The notes under the pieces are model-generated. The model searched no databases, was not told the DNA's origin, and was given only the letters and a program-made list of their open reading frames with translations. The position numbers and the translations under genes were made by a program. From the NCBI RefSeq assembly GCF_015209725.1, contig NZ_CP063656.1, forward strand, positions 496,001 to 560,000: a stretch of DNA of 64,000 bases, written 5' to 3'. This document shows positions 55,100 to 63,351 of the stretch, one piece after another (within the stretch, counting starts at the first letter, position 1; every line of letters begins with the position of its first letter). The DNA comes from Lysobacter ciconiae. GTDB lineage: Bacteria; Pseudomonadota; Gammaproteobacteria; Xanthomonadales; Xanthomonadaceae.

Positions 55100-55119
55100 C
55101 GGCCGGCACCCGCCGGCCG
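55100..55119 (+). promoter_or_regulatory. Hairpin in the fusA-tuf gap
   Basis: An 8-bp inverted repeat CGGCCGGC / GCCGGCCG with an ACC-type short loop lies 5 nt after fusA. No T-run follows; it could be a processing or partial termination site that adjusts the EF-G to EF-Tu ratio. Confidence 0.35.
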
Positions 55120-55162
55120 CGGCTTCCACACCATAACCAGATGAAATCCAGAGGTAACAATC

Positions 55163-56353
55163 ATGGCCAAGGGTAAATTCGAGCGCACCAAGCCGCACGT
55201 GAACGTCGGCACGATCGGTCACGTTGACCACGGCAAGACCACGTTGACTGCAGCGCTGACCAAGGTTGGCGCGGAGCGCTTCGGCGGCGAGTTCAGCGCG
55301 TACGACGCGATCGACCGTGCACCCGAAGAGAAGGCGCGCGGCATCACCATCTCGACCTCGCACGTCGAGTACGAGTCGCCCAACCGCCACTACGCGCACG
55401 TCGACTGCCCCGGGCACGCCGACTACGTGAAGAACATGATCACCGGTGCGGCGCAGATGGACGGCGCGATCCTGGTGTGCTCGGCCGCGGACGGCCCGAT
55501 GCCGCAGACCCGCGAGCACATCCTGCTGGCCCGCCAGGTGGGCGTGCCGTACATCGTGTCCTACCTGAACAAGGCGGACATGGTGGACGACGCCGAGCTG
55601 CTGGAGCTGGTGGAGATGGAAGTGCGCGAGCTGCTCTCCAAGTACGACTTCCCCGGCGACGACACCCCGATCATCACCGGTTCGGCGCTGAAGGCGCTGG
55701 AAGGCGACCAGAGCGATATCGGCGTGCCCTCGATCATCAAGCTGGTCGATGCGCTGGACAGCTGGATCCCGGAGCCCGAGCGCGACGTGGACAAGGCGTT
55801 CCTGATGCCGGTCGAGGACGTGTTCTCGATCTCCGGTCGCGGCACCGTGGTCACCGGCCGCATCGAGCGCGGCATCATCAAGGTGGGCGAGGAAATCGAG
55901 ATCGTCGGCATCCGTCCGACCGTCAAGACCACCGTCACCGGCGTGGAGATGTTCCGCAAGCTGCTCGACCAGGGTCAGGCAGGTGACAACGCCGGTCTGC
56001 TGCTGCGCGGCACCAAGCGTGACGACGTGGAGCGCGGCCAGGTGCTGTGCAAGCCCGGCTCGATCAAGCCGCACACCCAGTTCGAGGGTGAGGTGTACAT
56101 CCTGAGCAAGGACGAGGGCGGCCGTCATACGCCGTTCTTCAAGGGCTACCGTCCGCAGTTCTACTTCCGCACCACCGACGTGACCGGCGCCTGCGAGCTG
56201 CCCGAGGGCGTGGAGATGGTGATGCCGGGCGACAACGTGAAGATGGTGGTCGAGCTGATCAACCCGATCGCGATGGACGAAGGCCTGCGTTTCGCGATCC
56301 GCGAAGGCGGTCGCACCGTCGGCGCCGGCGTGGTGTCGAAGATCATCAAGTAA
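55163..56353 (+). CDS. tuf: Elongation factor Tu, copy 2
   Basis: The tufA-type copy at the end of the str operon, 396 residues, identical in protein sequence to copy 1 at 37967. The DNA matches copy 1 from 6 nt before the ATG to 55857; the first difference is at 55858, and about 16 synonymous changes fall in the last 496 nt, where this copy uses more of the common codons (GGC, GAC, CTG, ATC). A ribosome site AGAGGTAA precedes the ATG. A GCAA-loop hairpin (56365-56384) follows. Confidence 0.98.
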   Translation: MAKGKFERTKPHVNVGTIGHVDHGKTTLTAALTKVGAERFGGEFSAYDAIDRAPEEKARGITISTSHVEYESPNRHYAHVDCPGHADYVKNMITGAAQMDGAILVCSAADGPMPQTREHILLARQVGVPYIVSYLNKADMVDDAELLELVEMEVRELLSKYDFPGDDTPIITGSALKALEGDQSDIGVPSIIKLVDALDSWIPEPERDVDKAFLMPVEDVFSISGRGTVVTGRIERGIIKVGEEIEIVGIRPTVKTTVTGVEMFRKLLDQGQAGDNAGLLLRGTKRDDVERGQVLCKPGSIKPHTQFEGEVYILSKDEGGRHTPFFKGYRPQFYFRTTDVTGACELPEGVEMVMPGDNVKMVVELINPIAMDEGLRFAIREGGRTVGAGVVSKIIK

Positions 56354-56364
56354 TAGCGGTACCT

Positions 56365-56444
56365 GGCGCTCCGCAAGGGGCGTCGAAACCAGCGAAATGA
56401 GGAGCAGGAAGCACCTCGTATTCGCCCGACAGGGAAATGTCGCG
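56365..56444 (+). promoter_or_regulatory. Shared upstream block B, before the rpsJ promoter
   Basis: A hairpin GGCGCTCC-GCAA-GGGGCGTC (56365-56384) is followed by CCAGCGAAATGAGG, a second hairpin GAGGAGC-AGGAA-GCACCTC with one mismatch, then CTCGTATTCGCCC and GGAAATGTCGCG. It parallels block A at 51748-51840. The block fills the first part of the 310-nt tuf-rpsJ gap; the promoter and leader fill the rest. Confidence 0.55.
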
Positions 56445-56484
56445 TGGCACCACCACTGGCTGTAGCGGATGTGTCCGCAACAGC

Positions 56485-56514
56485 TTGACGGGCTGATGAC
56501 ACGCGCTTTATACT
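56485..56514 (+). promoter_or_regulatory. Promoter of the S10 operon (rpsJ)
   Basis: -35 TTGACG (56485-56490), 18-nt spacer, -10 TATACT (56509-56514), then TTTCTGTCTGGG. Transcription would start about 140 nt before rpsJ, giving a leader with stem GGCAGGCCGG / CCGGCCTGCC near 56525-56547 that could serve L4-type control. Confidence 0.85.
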
Positions 56515-56635
56515 TTTCTGTCTGGGCAGGCCGGGTAACCGGCCTGCCTTGTTTTGCTACAGATTTCCGTGCCGGCGGGTCAACTCCGGTGTGGAAATGC
56601 CCAATGGGGTTCGGTGCACCTAGCCGCCGGCCCGT

Positions 56636-56644
56636 CGCTCTTTA
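56636..56644 (+). promoter_or_regulatory. boxA-like sequence before rpsJ
   Basis: CGCTCTTTA matches the first nine bases of the E. coli rRNA boxA (CGCTCTTTAACA). It lies 5 nt before the ribosome site AGGGA of rpsJ, whose product S10 is NusE, the boxA-binding partner of NusB. A nine-base match could arise by chance in a window this size. Confidence 0.3.
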
Positions 56645-56663
56645 CTTCCAGGGAACACCCGTC

Positions 56664-56975
56664 ATGGCGGACCAAAAGATCCGAATCCGGCTGAAGGCGT
56701 ACGATCATCGACTGATCGACCGCTCGGCCAGCGAGATCGTCGAGACAGCCAAGCGGACCGGCGCACAAGTGCGTGGTCCGATTCCGCTGCCGACCAAGAT
56801 CGAGCGCTTCACCGTTCTTACTTCTCCGCACGTCGACAAGGACGCGCGCGACCAGTACGAGACCCGCACGCACAAGCGCGTGCTCGACATCGTCGACCCC
56901 AACGACAAGACCGTGGACGCGCTGATGAAGCTCGAACTGGCTGCCGGCGTCGACGTCCAGATCAAGCTGACCTGA
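56664..56975 (+). CDS. rpsJ: 30S ribosomal protein S10 / NusE
   Basis: A 103-residue protein that works both in the 30S head and, with NusB, in rRNA antitermination. Conserved segments are IRIRLKAYDHRLIDRSASEI and GPIPLPTKIERFTVL. ATG 56664 has AGGGA 9 nt upstream. It is the first gene of the S10 operon. Confidence 0.99.
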   Translation: MADQKIRIRLKAYDHRLIDRSASEIVETAKRTGAQVRGPIPLPTKIERFTVLTSPHVDKDARDQYETRTHKRVLDIVDPNDKTVDALMKLELAAGVDVQIKLT

Positions 56976-56985
56976 GGCAGACATC

Positions 56986-57642
56986 ATGACCGCGAAGAAA
57001 TATTCGTTGGGCATCGTCGGTCGCAAGGCCGGCATGAGCCGGTTTTTCACCGAGGATGGCCGGTCGGTACCGGTGACGCTGATCGAGGCGACCCCCAACC
57101 GGATCACCCAGATCAAGTCCGTCGACACCGACGGCTACAGCTCCGTCCAGGTCACCGTCGGCGTGCGCCGCGCGGCGCTGGTCAACAAGCCCGACGCGGG
57201 TCACCTGGCCAAGGCCAAGGTGGGCGCCGGTCGCGGCCTGTGGGAGTTCCGCGTCGCCGACGACAAGCTCGCCGACTTCAACGTCGGTGGCGAGATCAAG
57301 GCCGACATCTTTGAAGTGGGCCAGATCGTCGACGTGCAGGGCGTGACCAAGGGCAAGGGCTTCCAGGGCACCGTGAAGCGCTGGAACTTCGCCATGGGCG
57401 ATGCCACCCACGGTAACTCGCTCTCGCACCGTACGCCGGGTTCCATCGGCCAGCGCCAGACGCCGGGCCGCGTGTTTCCGGGCAAGAAGATGTCCGGCCA
57501 CATGGGTCAGGTGCAGCAGAGCACGCAGGGCCTGGAAGTGGTCAAGGTCGACGCCGAGCGCGGCCTGATCGCGATCAAGGGCGCGGTGCCGGGCGCGCCG
57601 GGCGGCGACGTGATCGTCCGCCCGACGACCAAGGGAGTATGA
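56986..57642 (+). CDS. rplC: 50S ribosomal protein L3
   Basis: A 218-residue early-assembly protein whose long loop reaches the peptidyl transferase centre. Seen are GIVGRKAGMSRFFTEDGRSV near the N-terminus and the loop segment GSIGQRQTPGRVFPGKKMSG. It starts 10 nt after rpsJ; its stop overlaps an ATG of rplD, but the better rplD start is 6 nt further on. Confidence 0.99.
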   Translation: MTAKKYSLGIVGRKAGMSRFFTEDGRSVPVTLIEATPNRITQIKSVDTDGYSSVQVTVGVRRAALVNKPDAGHLAKAKVGAGRGLWEFRVADDKLADFNVGGEIKADIFEVGQIVDVQGVTKGKGFQGTVKRWNFAMGDATHGNSLSHRTPGSIGQRQTPGRVFPGKKMSGHMGQVQQSTQGLEVVKVDAERGLIAIKGAVPGAPGGDVIVRPTTKGV

Positions 57643-57644
57643 CG

Positions 57645-58265
57645 ATGGAACTTGCCATCAAAGCAATTAACGATAGTGCCGGCAGCAAGACGCTGGCGGT
57701 CTCCGAGGAGATCTTCGGCCGCGAGTTCAGCGAGGACCTGGTCCACCAGGTCGTGGTCGCCTACCGCAACGCCGGTCGTGCCGGAACCAAGGCGCAGAAG
57801 ACGCGCTCGGAAGTCGCCGGCACCACCAAGAAGTCGAAGAAGCAGAAGGGTGGTGGCGCCCGTCACGGTGCCCTGACCGCTCCGATCTTCCGCGGCGGCG
57901 GCGTGACCTTCGCGGCCAAGCCGCGCAGCTTCGCGCAGAAGGTCAACCGCAAGATGTACCGCGCGGCGATGGCTTCGATCCTGTCCGAGCTCAACCGCCA
58001 GGGTCGCATCACCGTGGTGGAGAGCCTGGAGCTGGATTCGCCCAAGACCACGGGCATGGTTGCCCTGCTCAAGGATCTTGAAGCCGGTCGCCGTCCGCTG
58101 CTGGTCACCGAGGATGCCACCGAGAATCTGTACCTCTCGGCGCGCAACTTGCCGTATGTCGAAGTCCGTGACGTGCAGGGCCTGGATCCGGTCGCGCTGG
58201 TAGGCGCCGACACGGTCGTGGTCACCGCCGACGCGATCAAGAAGATCGAGGAGTGGCTGGCATGA
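57645..58265 (+). CDS. rplD: 50S ribosomal protein L4
   Basis: A 206-residue exit-tunnel protein; in E. coli free L4 represses the S10 operon by attenuation and translation block. The tunnel loop contains TKKSKKQKGGGARHG and FRGGGVTFAAKPRSF. ATG 57645 is preferred to ATG 57639 because GGGAG is 7 nt away rather than 1. The stop overlaps rplW (ATGA). Confidence 0.98.
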   Translation: MELAIKAINDSAGSKTLAVSEEIFGREFSEDLVHQVVVAYRNAGRAGTKAQKTRSEVAGTTKKSKKQKGGGARHGALTAPIFRGGGVTFAAKPRSFAQKVNRKMYRAAMASILSELNRQGRITVVESLELDSPKTTGMVALLKDLEAGRRPLLVTEDATENLYLSARNLPYVEVRDVQGLDPVALVGADTVVVTADAIKKIEEWLA

Positions 58266-58558
58266 ATGACGCCAAGCTCTACAACGTGATCCGTGCGCCG
58301 CGTGTGTCCGAGAAGACCGCACGGCTGCAGGAAGTTTCCAATCAATACGTCTTCGAAGTGGCGACGACGGCAACCAAGGCGGACATCAAGGTCGCCGTGG
58401 AAAAGCTGTTCGACGTCAAGGTCGAGGCGGTCAACGTGCTCAACGTGAAGGGCAAAGCCAAAGCCTTCAAGTTCCGCATGGGCCGTCGCCCCGACTGGCG
58501 CAAGGCATACGTGACGCTGGCCGATGGCCAGTCGATCGACGTGATGGCCAAGGCTTGA
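58262..58558 (+). CDS. rplW: 50S ribosomal protein L23
   Basis: A 98-residue protein at the tunnel exit, docking site for trigger factor and SRP. Conserved are VIRAPRVSEKTARLQE and the rRNA loop KGKAKAFKFRMGRRPDWRKA. ATG 58262 overlaps the rplD stop and has GAGGAG 8 nt upstream; an in-frame GTG 58253 is less likely. Confidence 0.98.
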   Translation: MNDAKLYNVIRAPRVSEKTARLQEVSNQYVFEVATTATKADIKVAVEKLFDVKVEAVNVLNVKGKAKAFKFRMGRRPDWRKAYVTLADGQSIDVMAKA

Positions 58559-58568
58559 GGATCGACCC

Positions 58569-59396
58569 ATGGCACTAATGACATTCAAACCCACTTCGCC
58601 AGGCCGCCGTTCGGCAGTCCGCGTCGTGTCGCCCGAACTCCACAAGGGCGCGCCGTACGCGCCGTTGCTGGAGCCGCAGAGCCGCTCGGGTGGACGTAAC
58701 CACCACGGCCGCATCACCACCCGCCACATCGGTGGTGGCCACAAGCAGCACTACCGCATCATCGATTTCAAGCGCAACAAGGAAGGCATTCCGGCGCGCG
58801 TGGAGCGGATCGAATACGATCCCAACCGCACCGCCCACATCGCCCTGCTGTGCTACGTCGACGGTGAGCGCCGTTACATCATCGCGCCCAAGGGCCTGAA
58901 GGCGGGCGACCAGGTGATCGCCGGCCGTGATGCCCCGATCCGTACCGGCAACAGCCTGCCGCTGGCCAACGTGCCGGTCGGCTCCACCGTGCATTGCATC
59001 GAGATGAAGCCTGGCAAGGGTGCGCAGATCGCCCGTGCCGCCGGCGCCTCGGTGCAGCTGGTGGCGCGCGAGCAGGGTTACGCAACCCTGCGCCTGCGCT
59101 CCGGCGAGATGCGGAAGGTGCCGGTCGAGTGCCGCGCCACCATCGGTGAGGTCGGCAACAACGAGCACAGCCTGCAGAAACTGGGCAAGGCCGGCGCCAA
59201 GCGCTGGTTGGGCATCCGCCCGACCGTGCGTGGTGCCGCCATGAACCCGGTCGACCATCCGCACGGCGGTGGTGAGGGCAAGGCTGGCCAGGGCAACCCG
59301 CATCCGGTCACCCCGTGGGGTGTCCCGACCAAGGGTTACAAGACGCGGCACAACAAGCGCACGCAGCAGTTCATCGTTCGCGATCGCAGGAGCTAA
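58569..59396 (+). CDS. rplB: 50S ribosomal protein L2
   Basis: A 275-residue protein close to the peptidyl transferase centre. It has the conserved SGGRNHHGRITTRHIGGGHK and the C-terminal NPVDHPHGGGEGKAG segment with the essential histidine, and ends in a basic tail. It lies 10 nt after rplW and 6 nt before rpsS. Confidence 0.99.
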   Translation: MALMTFKPTSPGRRSAVRVVSPELHKGAPYAPLLEPQSRSGGRNHHGRITTRHIGGGHKQHYRIIDFKRNKEGIPARVERIEYDPNRTAHIALLCYVDGERRYIIAPKGLKAGDQVIAGRDAPIRTGNSLPLANVPVGSTVHCIEMKPGKGAQIARAAGASVQLVAREQGYATLRLRSGEMRKVPVECRATIGEVGNNEHSLQKLGKAGAKRWLGIRPTVRGAAMNPVDHPHGGGEGKAGQGNPHPVTPWGVPTKGYKTRHNKRTQQFIVRDRRS

Positions 59397-59402
59397 TCGA
59401 CA

Positions 59403-59669
59403 ATGGCACGTTCACTTAAAAAGGGTCCGTTCGTCGACCACCATCTGATCAAGAAGGTGGAGGCTGCGGCCAACAACAAGCGCCCGATCAAGACCTGGTC
59501 GCGCCGCTCGATGGTGCTGCCGGAGATGGTGGGTTTCACCATCGCCGTGCATAACGGTCGCAACCACATCCCGGTGCTGGTCAACGAGAACATGGTCGGC
59601 CACAAACTCGGCGAGTTCGCCCTGACGCGTACCTTCAAGGGACACGTCGGCGACAAGAAGAGCCGATAA
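59403..59669 (+). CDS. rpsS: 30S ribosomal protein S19
   Basis: An 88-residue 30S-head protein. Conserved are MARSLKKGPFVDHHLIKKV, RRSMVLPEMVGFTIAVHNG and HKLGEFALTRTFKGH. Its ribosome site overlaps the end of rplB. Confidence 0.99.
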   Translation: MARSLKKGPFVDHHLIKKVEAAANNKRPIKTWSRRSMVLPEMVGFTIAVHNGRNHIPVLVNENMVGHKLGEFALTRTFKGHVGDKKSR

Positions 59670-59679
59670 GGAGATGACC

Positions 59680-60027
59680 ATGGAAGCCAAAGCCATCCTG
59701 CGCAGTGCGCGCATCTCCGCCCAGAAAGTACGCCTGGTCGCCGACCAGGTCCGCGGTCAGACCGCCGAGAAAGCAGTCAACCTGCTGAAGTTCTCCGACA
59801 AGAAGGCCGCCGATCTCGTCCGCAAGGTTCTGGAGTCGGCCATCGCCAACGCCGAGAACAACCAGGGCGCCGACATCGACGAGCTGAAGGTCACGACGAT
59901 CATGGTTGACGAAGGTCCAACGCTGAAGCGCTTCATGGCGCGTGCGAAGGGTCGCGGCACCCGCATTCTCAAGCGCACCAGCCACATCACCGTGGTTGTG
60001 GGCGACGGCAAGCAGGGCGGAGTCTGA
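59680..60027 (+). CDS. rplV: 50S ribosomal protein L22
   Basis: A 115-residue exit-tunnel protein. Seen are RSARISAQKVRLVADQVRG and the tunnel hairpin RFMARAKGRGTRILKRTSH. ATG 59680 is preferred over ATG 59674, since AAGGAG is 6 nt away instead of adjacent. Confidence 0.98.
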   Translation: MEAKAILRSARISAQKVRLVADQVRGQTAEKAVNLLKFSDKKAADLVRKVLESAIANAENNQGADIDELKVTTIMVDEGPTLKRFMARAKGRGTRILKRTSHITVVVGDGKQGGV

Positions 60028-60029
60028 TT

Positions 60030-60746
60030 ATGGGTAACAAAGTTCATCCGACCGGCATCCGCCTTGGCATTTCCAAGGACTGGAACTCCAAGTGGTTTGC
60101 CGGCAAGAAGCAGTACTCCGAGTACCTGATCGCCGACCTCAAGGTCCGCGAGATGCTGCGCAAGAAGCTCTCGCAGGCCGGCATCTCGAAGATCTTCATC
60201 GAGCGCCCGGCCAACAACGCCCGCGTGACCATCCACACCGCCCGTCCGGGCGTGGTGATCGGCAAGCGGGGCGAGGACATCGACAAGCTGCGCAAGGAAG
60301 TCAGCGAGATGATGGGCGTGCCTGCCCACATCAACGTGACCGAAGTGCGCAAGCCCGAGCTGGACGCCCAGCTGGTGGCCGAGTCGATTGCCCAGCAGCT
60401 GGAGCGTCGCATCATGTTCCGCCGTGCGATGAAGCGCGCGGTCGGCAACGCGATGCGCCTGGGTGCCCTGGGCATCAAGGTCCAGGTCGGTGGCCGCTTG
60501 AATGGTGCGGAAATCGCCCGTTCCGAGTGGTACCGCGAAGGTCGTGTGCCGCTGCACACCCTGCGCGCGGACATCGACTACGGCTTTGCCGAGGCGAACA
60601 CCACCTACGGCATCATCGGCGTGAAGGCATGGGTCTACCGGGGCGAGATCTTCGATTTCTCCCAGGTTGGTCAGGAAAAGCCGGACGACAGCCCGCGCAG
60701 CGATCGACGTGACCGCTCGCCCCGTCCGCCCCGCGACTCGAGGTAA
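60030..60746 (+). CDS. rpsC: 30S ribosomal protein S3
   Basis: A 238-residue mRNA-entry protein with a KH domain (RPGVVIGKRGEDIDKLRKEV) and the C-terminal S3 domain (GALGIKVQVGGRLNGAEIAR). The last 20 residues form an Arg/Ser/Pro/Asp-rich tail (from PDDSPRSDRRDRSP) typical of xanthomonads and likely disordered. It starts 2 nt after rplV. Confidence 0.98.
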   Translation: MGNKVHPTGIRLGISKDWNSKWFAGKKQYSEYLIADLKVREMLRKKLSQAGISKIFIERPANNARVTIHTARPGVVIGKRGEDIDKLRKEVSEMMGVPAHINVTEVRKPELDAQLVAESIAQQLERRIMFRRAMKRAVGNAMRLGALGIKVQVGGRLNGAEIARSEWYREGRVPLHTLRADIDYGFAEANTTYGIIGVKAWVYRGEIFDFSQVGQEKPDDSPRSDRRDRSPRPPRDSR

Positions 60747-60752
60747 CGGATC

Positions 60753-61166
60753 ATGTTGCAACCAAAACGAACCAAGTACCGCAAGGTGCACAAGGGCCGC
60801 AACGACGGCCTGGCCTGGAGCGGCAACGCTGTCAGCTTCGGCGAGTACGGCCTGAAGGCGACCGCGCACGGCCAGCTCACCGCCCGCCAGATCGAGGCGG
60901 CGCGTCGCTCCATCAGCCGTCACGTCAAGCGCGGCGGCAAGATGTGGCTGCGCGTGTTCCCCGACAAGCCGGTCACCAAGAAGCCGATCGAAGTCCGCAT
61001 GGGCAAGGGCAAGGGCAACGTGGAGTACTGGGTTGCCCAGGTCCAGCCCGGCCGGATGATCTACGAGATCGAGGGCGTGGCTGAAGACGTGGCGCGCGAG
61101 GCGTTCCGCCTGGCCGCCGCGAAGCTCTCGGTGACCACCACTTTCGTGACCCGGACGGTGCGGTAA
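60753..61166 (+). CDS. rplP: 50S ribosomal protein L16
   Basis: A 137-residue protein at the A-site tRNA elbow. Conserved are PKRTKYRKVHKGRNDG, FGEYGLKATAHGQLTARQIE and GGKMWLRVFPDKPVTKKP. The TAA overlaps the rpmC ATG by one base. Confidence 0.99.
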   Translation: MLQPKRTKYRKVHKGRNDGLAWSGNAVSFGEYGLKATAHGQLTARQIEAARRSISRHVKRGGKMWLRVFPDKPVTKKPIEVRMGKGKGNVEYWVAQVQPGRMIYEIEGVAEDVAREAFRLAAAKLSVTTTFVTRTVR

Positions 61167-61351
61167 TGGAACTCAACAAACTGCGAGAGAAGTCCGCTGA
61201 CGAGCTCAAGGCCCATCTGACCGAGCTGCACAAGGAAGGGTTCGCCCTTCGCATGCAGCAGGCCACCGGCCAGCTCGCCAAGACCCATGAGGCCCGCCGG
61301 GTGCGCCGCGAGATTGCTCGCGTCAACACCCTGCTCGGCGAGAAGAAGTAA
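61166..61351 (+). CDS. rpmC: 50S ribosomal protein L29
   Basis: A 61-residue helical hairpin protein at the tunnel exit. Seen are LNKLREKSADELKAHLTELH and the closing VRREIARVNTLLGEKK. It is coupled to rplP (TAATG). Confidence 0.98.
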   Translation: MELNKLREKSADELKAHLTELHKEGFALRMQQATGQLAKTHEARRVRREIARVNTLLGEKK

Positions 61352-61360
61352 GGACCCGCC

Positions 61361-61630
61361 ATGACCGACAACAATACAGAGAAGGCGCTGCGCACGGTCG
61401 AAGGACGCGTGGTCAGCAACAAGATGGACAAGACCGTCACCGTGCTCGTGGAGCGCCAGGTCAAGCACGCGCTGTACGGCAAGTACATCCGTCGCTCGAC
61501 CAAGCTGCACGCGCACGATGCGGAGAACACCTGCAACGAGGGCGACGTGGTCCGGATTACCGAGATCGCGCCGATGTCGAAGACCAAGAACTGGCGTGTG
61601 GTGGAAGTTGTCACCCGCGCTGTCGAATAA
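61361..61630 (+). CDS. rpsQ: 30S ribosomal protein S17
   Basis: An 89-residue OB-fold early-assembly protein. Conserved are GRVVSNKMDKTVTVLVER, KYIRRSTKLHAHD and EGDVVRITEIAPMSKTKNW. It is the last gene of the S10 operon, 15 nt before the spc operon starts at rplN, with no visible terminator between them. Confidence 0.99.
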   Translation: MTDNNTEKALRTVEGRVVSNKMDKTVTVLVERQVKHALYGKYIRRSTKLHAHDAENTCNEGDVVRITEIAPMSKTKNWRVVEVVTRAVE

Positions 61631-61645
61631 CGAGGAGGCTGAACC

Positions 61646-62014
61646 ATGATCCAGATGCAAAGCTACCTCACGGTGGCAGACAATTCCGGCGCGAAGGAAG
61701 TGATGTGCATCAAGGTGCTCGGTGGCTCCAAGCGCCGTTACGCCGCGATCGGCGACGTCATCAAAGTGACCGTGAAGGACGCGATTCCGCGGGGCAAGGT
61801 CAAGAAGGGCGACGTCTATGACGCCGTCGTGGTGCGTACCCGCAAGGGCGTTCGTCGCCCGGACGGCTCGTTGATCCGCTTCGACGGCAACGCCGCCGTG
61901 CTGCTGAACAACAAGCAGGAGCCGATTGGCACCCGCATCTTCGGGCCCGTGACCCGTGAACTGCGTTCCGAGAAGTTCATGAAGATCGTCTCGCTCGCCC
62001 CAGAAGTGCTCTGA
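61646..62014 (+). CDS. rplN: 50S ribosomal protein L14
   Basis: A 122-residue subunit-interface protein. Conserved are MIQMQSYLTVADNSGAKEV, KRRYAAIGDVIKVTVKDA and IFGPVTRELRSEKFMKI. It opens the spc operon by convention. GAGGAGG lies about 8 nt upstream of ATG 61646. Confidence 0.99.
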   Translation: MIQMQSYLTVADNSGAKEVMCIKVLGGSKRRYAAIGDVIKVTVKDAIPRGKVKKGDVYDAVVVRTRKGVRRPDGSLIRFDGNAAVLLNNKQEPIGTRIFGPVTRELRSEKFMKIVSLAPEVL

Positions 62015-62028
62015 GCGGAGGAACCGAC

Positions 62029-62343
62029 ATGAACCGTATCAAGAAAGGCGACCACGTGATCGTCACCGCCGGCAAGGACAAGGGCAAGAAGGGTGATGTG
62101 GTGCGCGTGGCAGGCGACAAGGTCGTCGTGTCCAACGTCAACATCATCAAGCGCCACACCAAGCCGAACCCGCAGGTCGGCCAGGCCGGCGGCGTGATCG
62201 AGCGGGAAGCGCCGATCCATATCTCCAACGTGATGGTGTTCAACCCGGCATCGGGCAAGGGCGAGCGCGTTGGCATCAAAGTGCTGGAGGATGGACGCAA
62301 AATGCGTGTGTTCCGCTCCAGCGGCGAGGCGCTAGACGCCTGA
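62029..62343 (+). CDS. rplX: 50S ribosomal protein L24
   Basis: A 104-residue assembly initiator with an N-terminal KOW motif (KKGDHVIVTAGKDKGKKGDV) and GGVIEREAPIHISNVMV. GGAGG precedes the start. Confidence 0.99.
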   Translation: MNRIKKGDHVIVTAGKDKGKKGDVVRVAGDKVVVSNVNIIKRHTKPNPQVGQAGGVIEREAPIHISNVMVFNPASGKGERVGIKVLEDGRKMRVFRSSGEALDA

Positions 62344-62354
62344 GGAATGCTGAA

Positions 62355-62894
62355 ATGACCCGGCTTGAAAAATTCTACAAAGAAGAAGTGGTTCCGTCGC
62401 TGGCCGAGAAGTTCGGCTACACGAACCCGATGCAGGTGCCGCGCATCTCCAAGATCACCCTGAACATGGGTGTGGGCGAGGCGGCCACCAACAAGAAGGT
62501 GCTGGAGAACGCGGTCGCCGACATGACCAAGATCGCCGGCCAGAAGCCGATCGTGACCAACAGCCGCGTGTCGGTGGCCTCGTTCAAGATCCGTGACGGC
62601 TGGCCGATCGGCTGCAAGGTCACCTTGCGCCGTTCCAGGATGTTCGAGTTCCTCGACCGTCTGATCAACGTCTCGCTGCCGCGCGTGCGCGACTTCCGTG
62701 GTGTGTCTGGCAAGTCCTTTGACGGGCGTGGCAACTACAACATGGGCGTCAAGGAGCAGATCATCTTCCCGGAAATCGATTACGACCAGGTGGATGCTGT
62801 CCGCGGCATGGACATCGCGATCATCACGACCGCGAATACCGATGCTGAAGCCCGCGCCCTGCTGGAAGCGTTCCGCTTCCCGTTCCGCACCTAA
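62355..62894 (+). CDS. rplE: 50S ribosomal protein L5
   Basis: A 179-residue 5S-rRNA binder of the central protuberance. Conserved are VPRISKITLNMGVGEA, the P-site loop RVRDFRGVSGKSFDGRGNYN and EQIIFPEIDYDQVD. In E. coli S8 binds near the start of this gene to repress the spc operon; I could not confirm such a helix by eye here. Confidence 0.99.
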   Translation: MTRLEKFYKEEVVPSLAEKFGYTNPMQVPRISKITLNMGVGEAATNKKVLENAVADMTKIAGQKPIVTNSRVSVASFKIRDGWPIGCKVTLRRSRMFEFLDRLINVSLPRVRDFRGVSGKSFDGRGNYNMGVKEQIIFPEIDYDQVDAVRGMDIAIITTANTDAEARALLEAFRFPFRT

Positions 62895-62909
62895 TCCAAG
62901 GATCCCGTT

Positions 62910-63215
62910 ATGGCAAAGACCTCCATGGTCAACCGCGATCTGAAGCGGGCCAAGCTGGCGGAGAAGTATGCCGCCAAGCGCGCCGAGCTGAAGAAGACCA
63001 TTTCCAGCCCGTCCAGCTCCTACGAGGAGAAGGAAGAGGCGGTCGTCAAGCTGCAGAAACTGCCGCGTGACTCCTCGCCGTCGCGCCAGCGCAACCGTTG
63101 CGCCCTGACCGGGCGTTCGCGCGGCGTGTATTCCAAGTTCGGCCTGGGCCGCAACAAGCTGCGCGAAGCCACCATGCGCGGCGACGTTCCGGGCCTGCGC
63201 AAGGCCAGCTGGTAA
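62910..63215 (+). CDS. rpsN: 30S ribosomal protein S14 (zinc-free form)
   Basis: A 101-residue S14 of the long C-minus type: the zinc-binding CxxC pairs of the short form are absent, and only one cysteine (RNRCALTGRSRGVYSKFGL) remains. It therefore does not depend on zinc. A 136-nt gap with a hairpin follows, in contrast to 10-16 nt elsewhere in this operon. Confidence 0.98.
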   Translation: MAKTSMVNRDLKRAKLAEKYAAKRAELKKTISSPSSSYEEKEEAVVKLQKLPRDSSPSRQRNRCALTGRSRGVYSKFGLGRNKLREATMRGDVPGLRKASW

Positions 63216-63228
63216 AAAAACTGGTAAT

Positions 63229-63263
63229 GCGGGCCGGTTAGTCTGCTAGACTTGCCGGCTCGC
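63229..63263 (+). promoter_or_regulatory. Hairpin in the rpsN-rpsH gap
   Basis: GCGGGCCGG pairs with CCGGCTCGC (9 bp, one G-T pair). Inside it a second stem AGTCT / AGACT closes on a GCT loop. An A7 run (63214-63220) lies just upstream of the stem. The pattern could be an RNA control site for rpsH or an mRNA-processing site. The rest of the gap to 63351 shows nothing else. Confidence 0.45.
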
Positions 63264-63351
63264 AACGCTCCATGCGTGCCTGCCGTTCCCGGCGCGCCAC
63301 AACTGAATTCGCAATCGCGCGGATATCGGTGCACTCATCAGGTAACTACAC

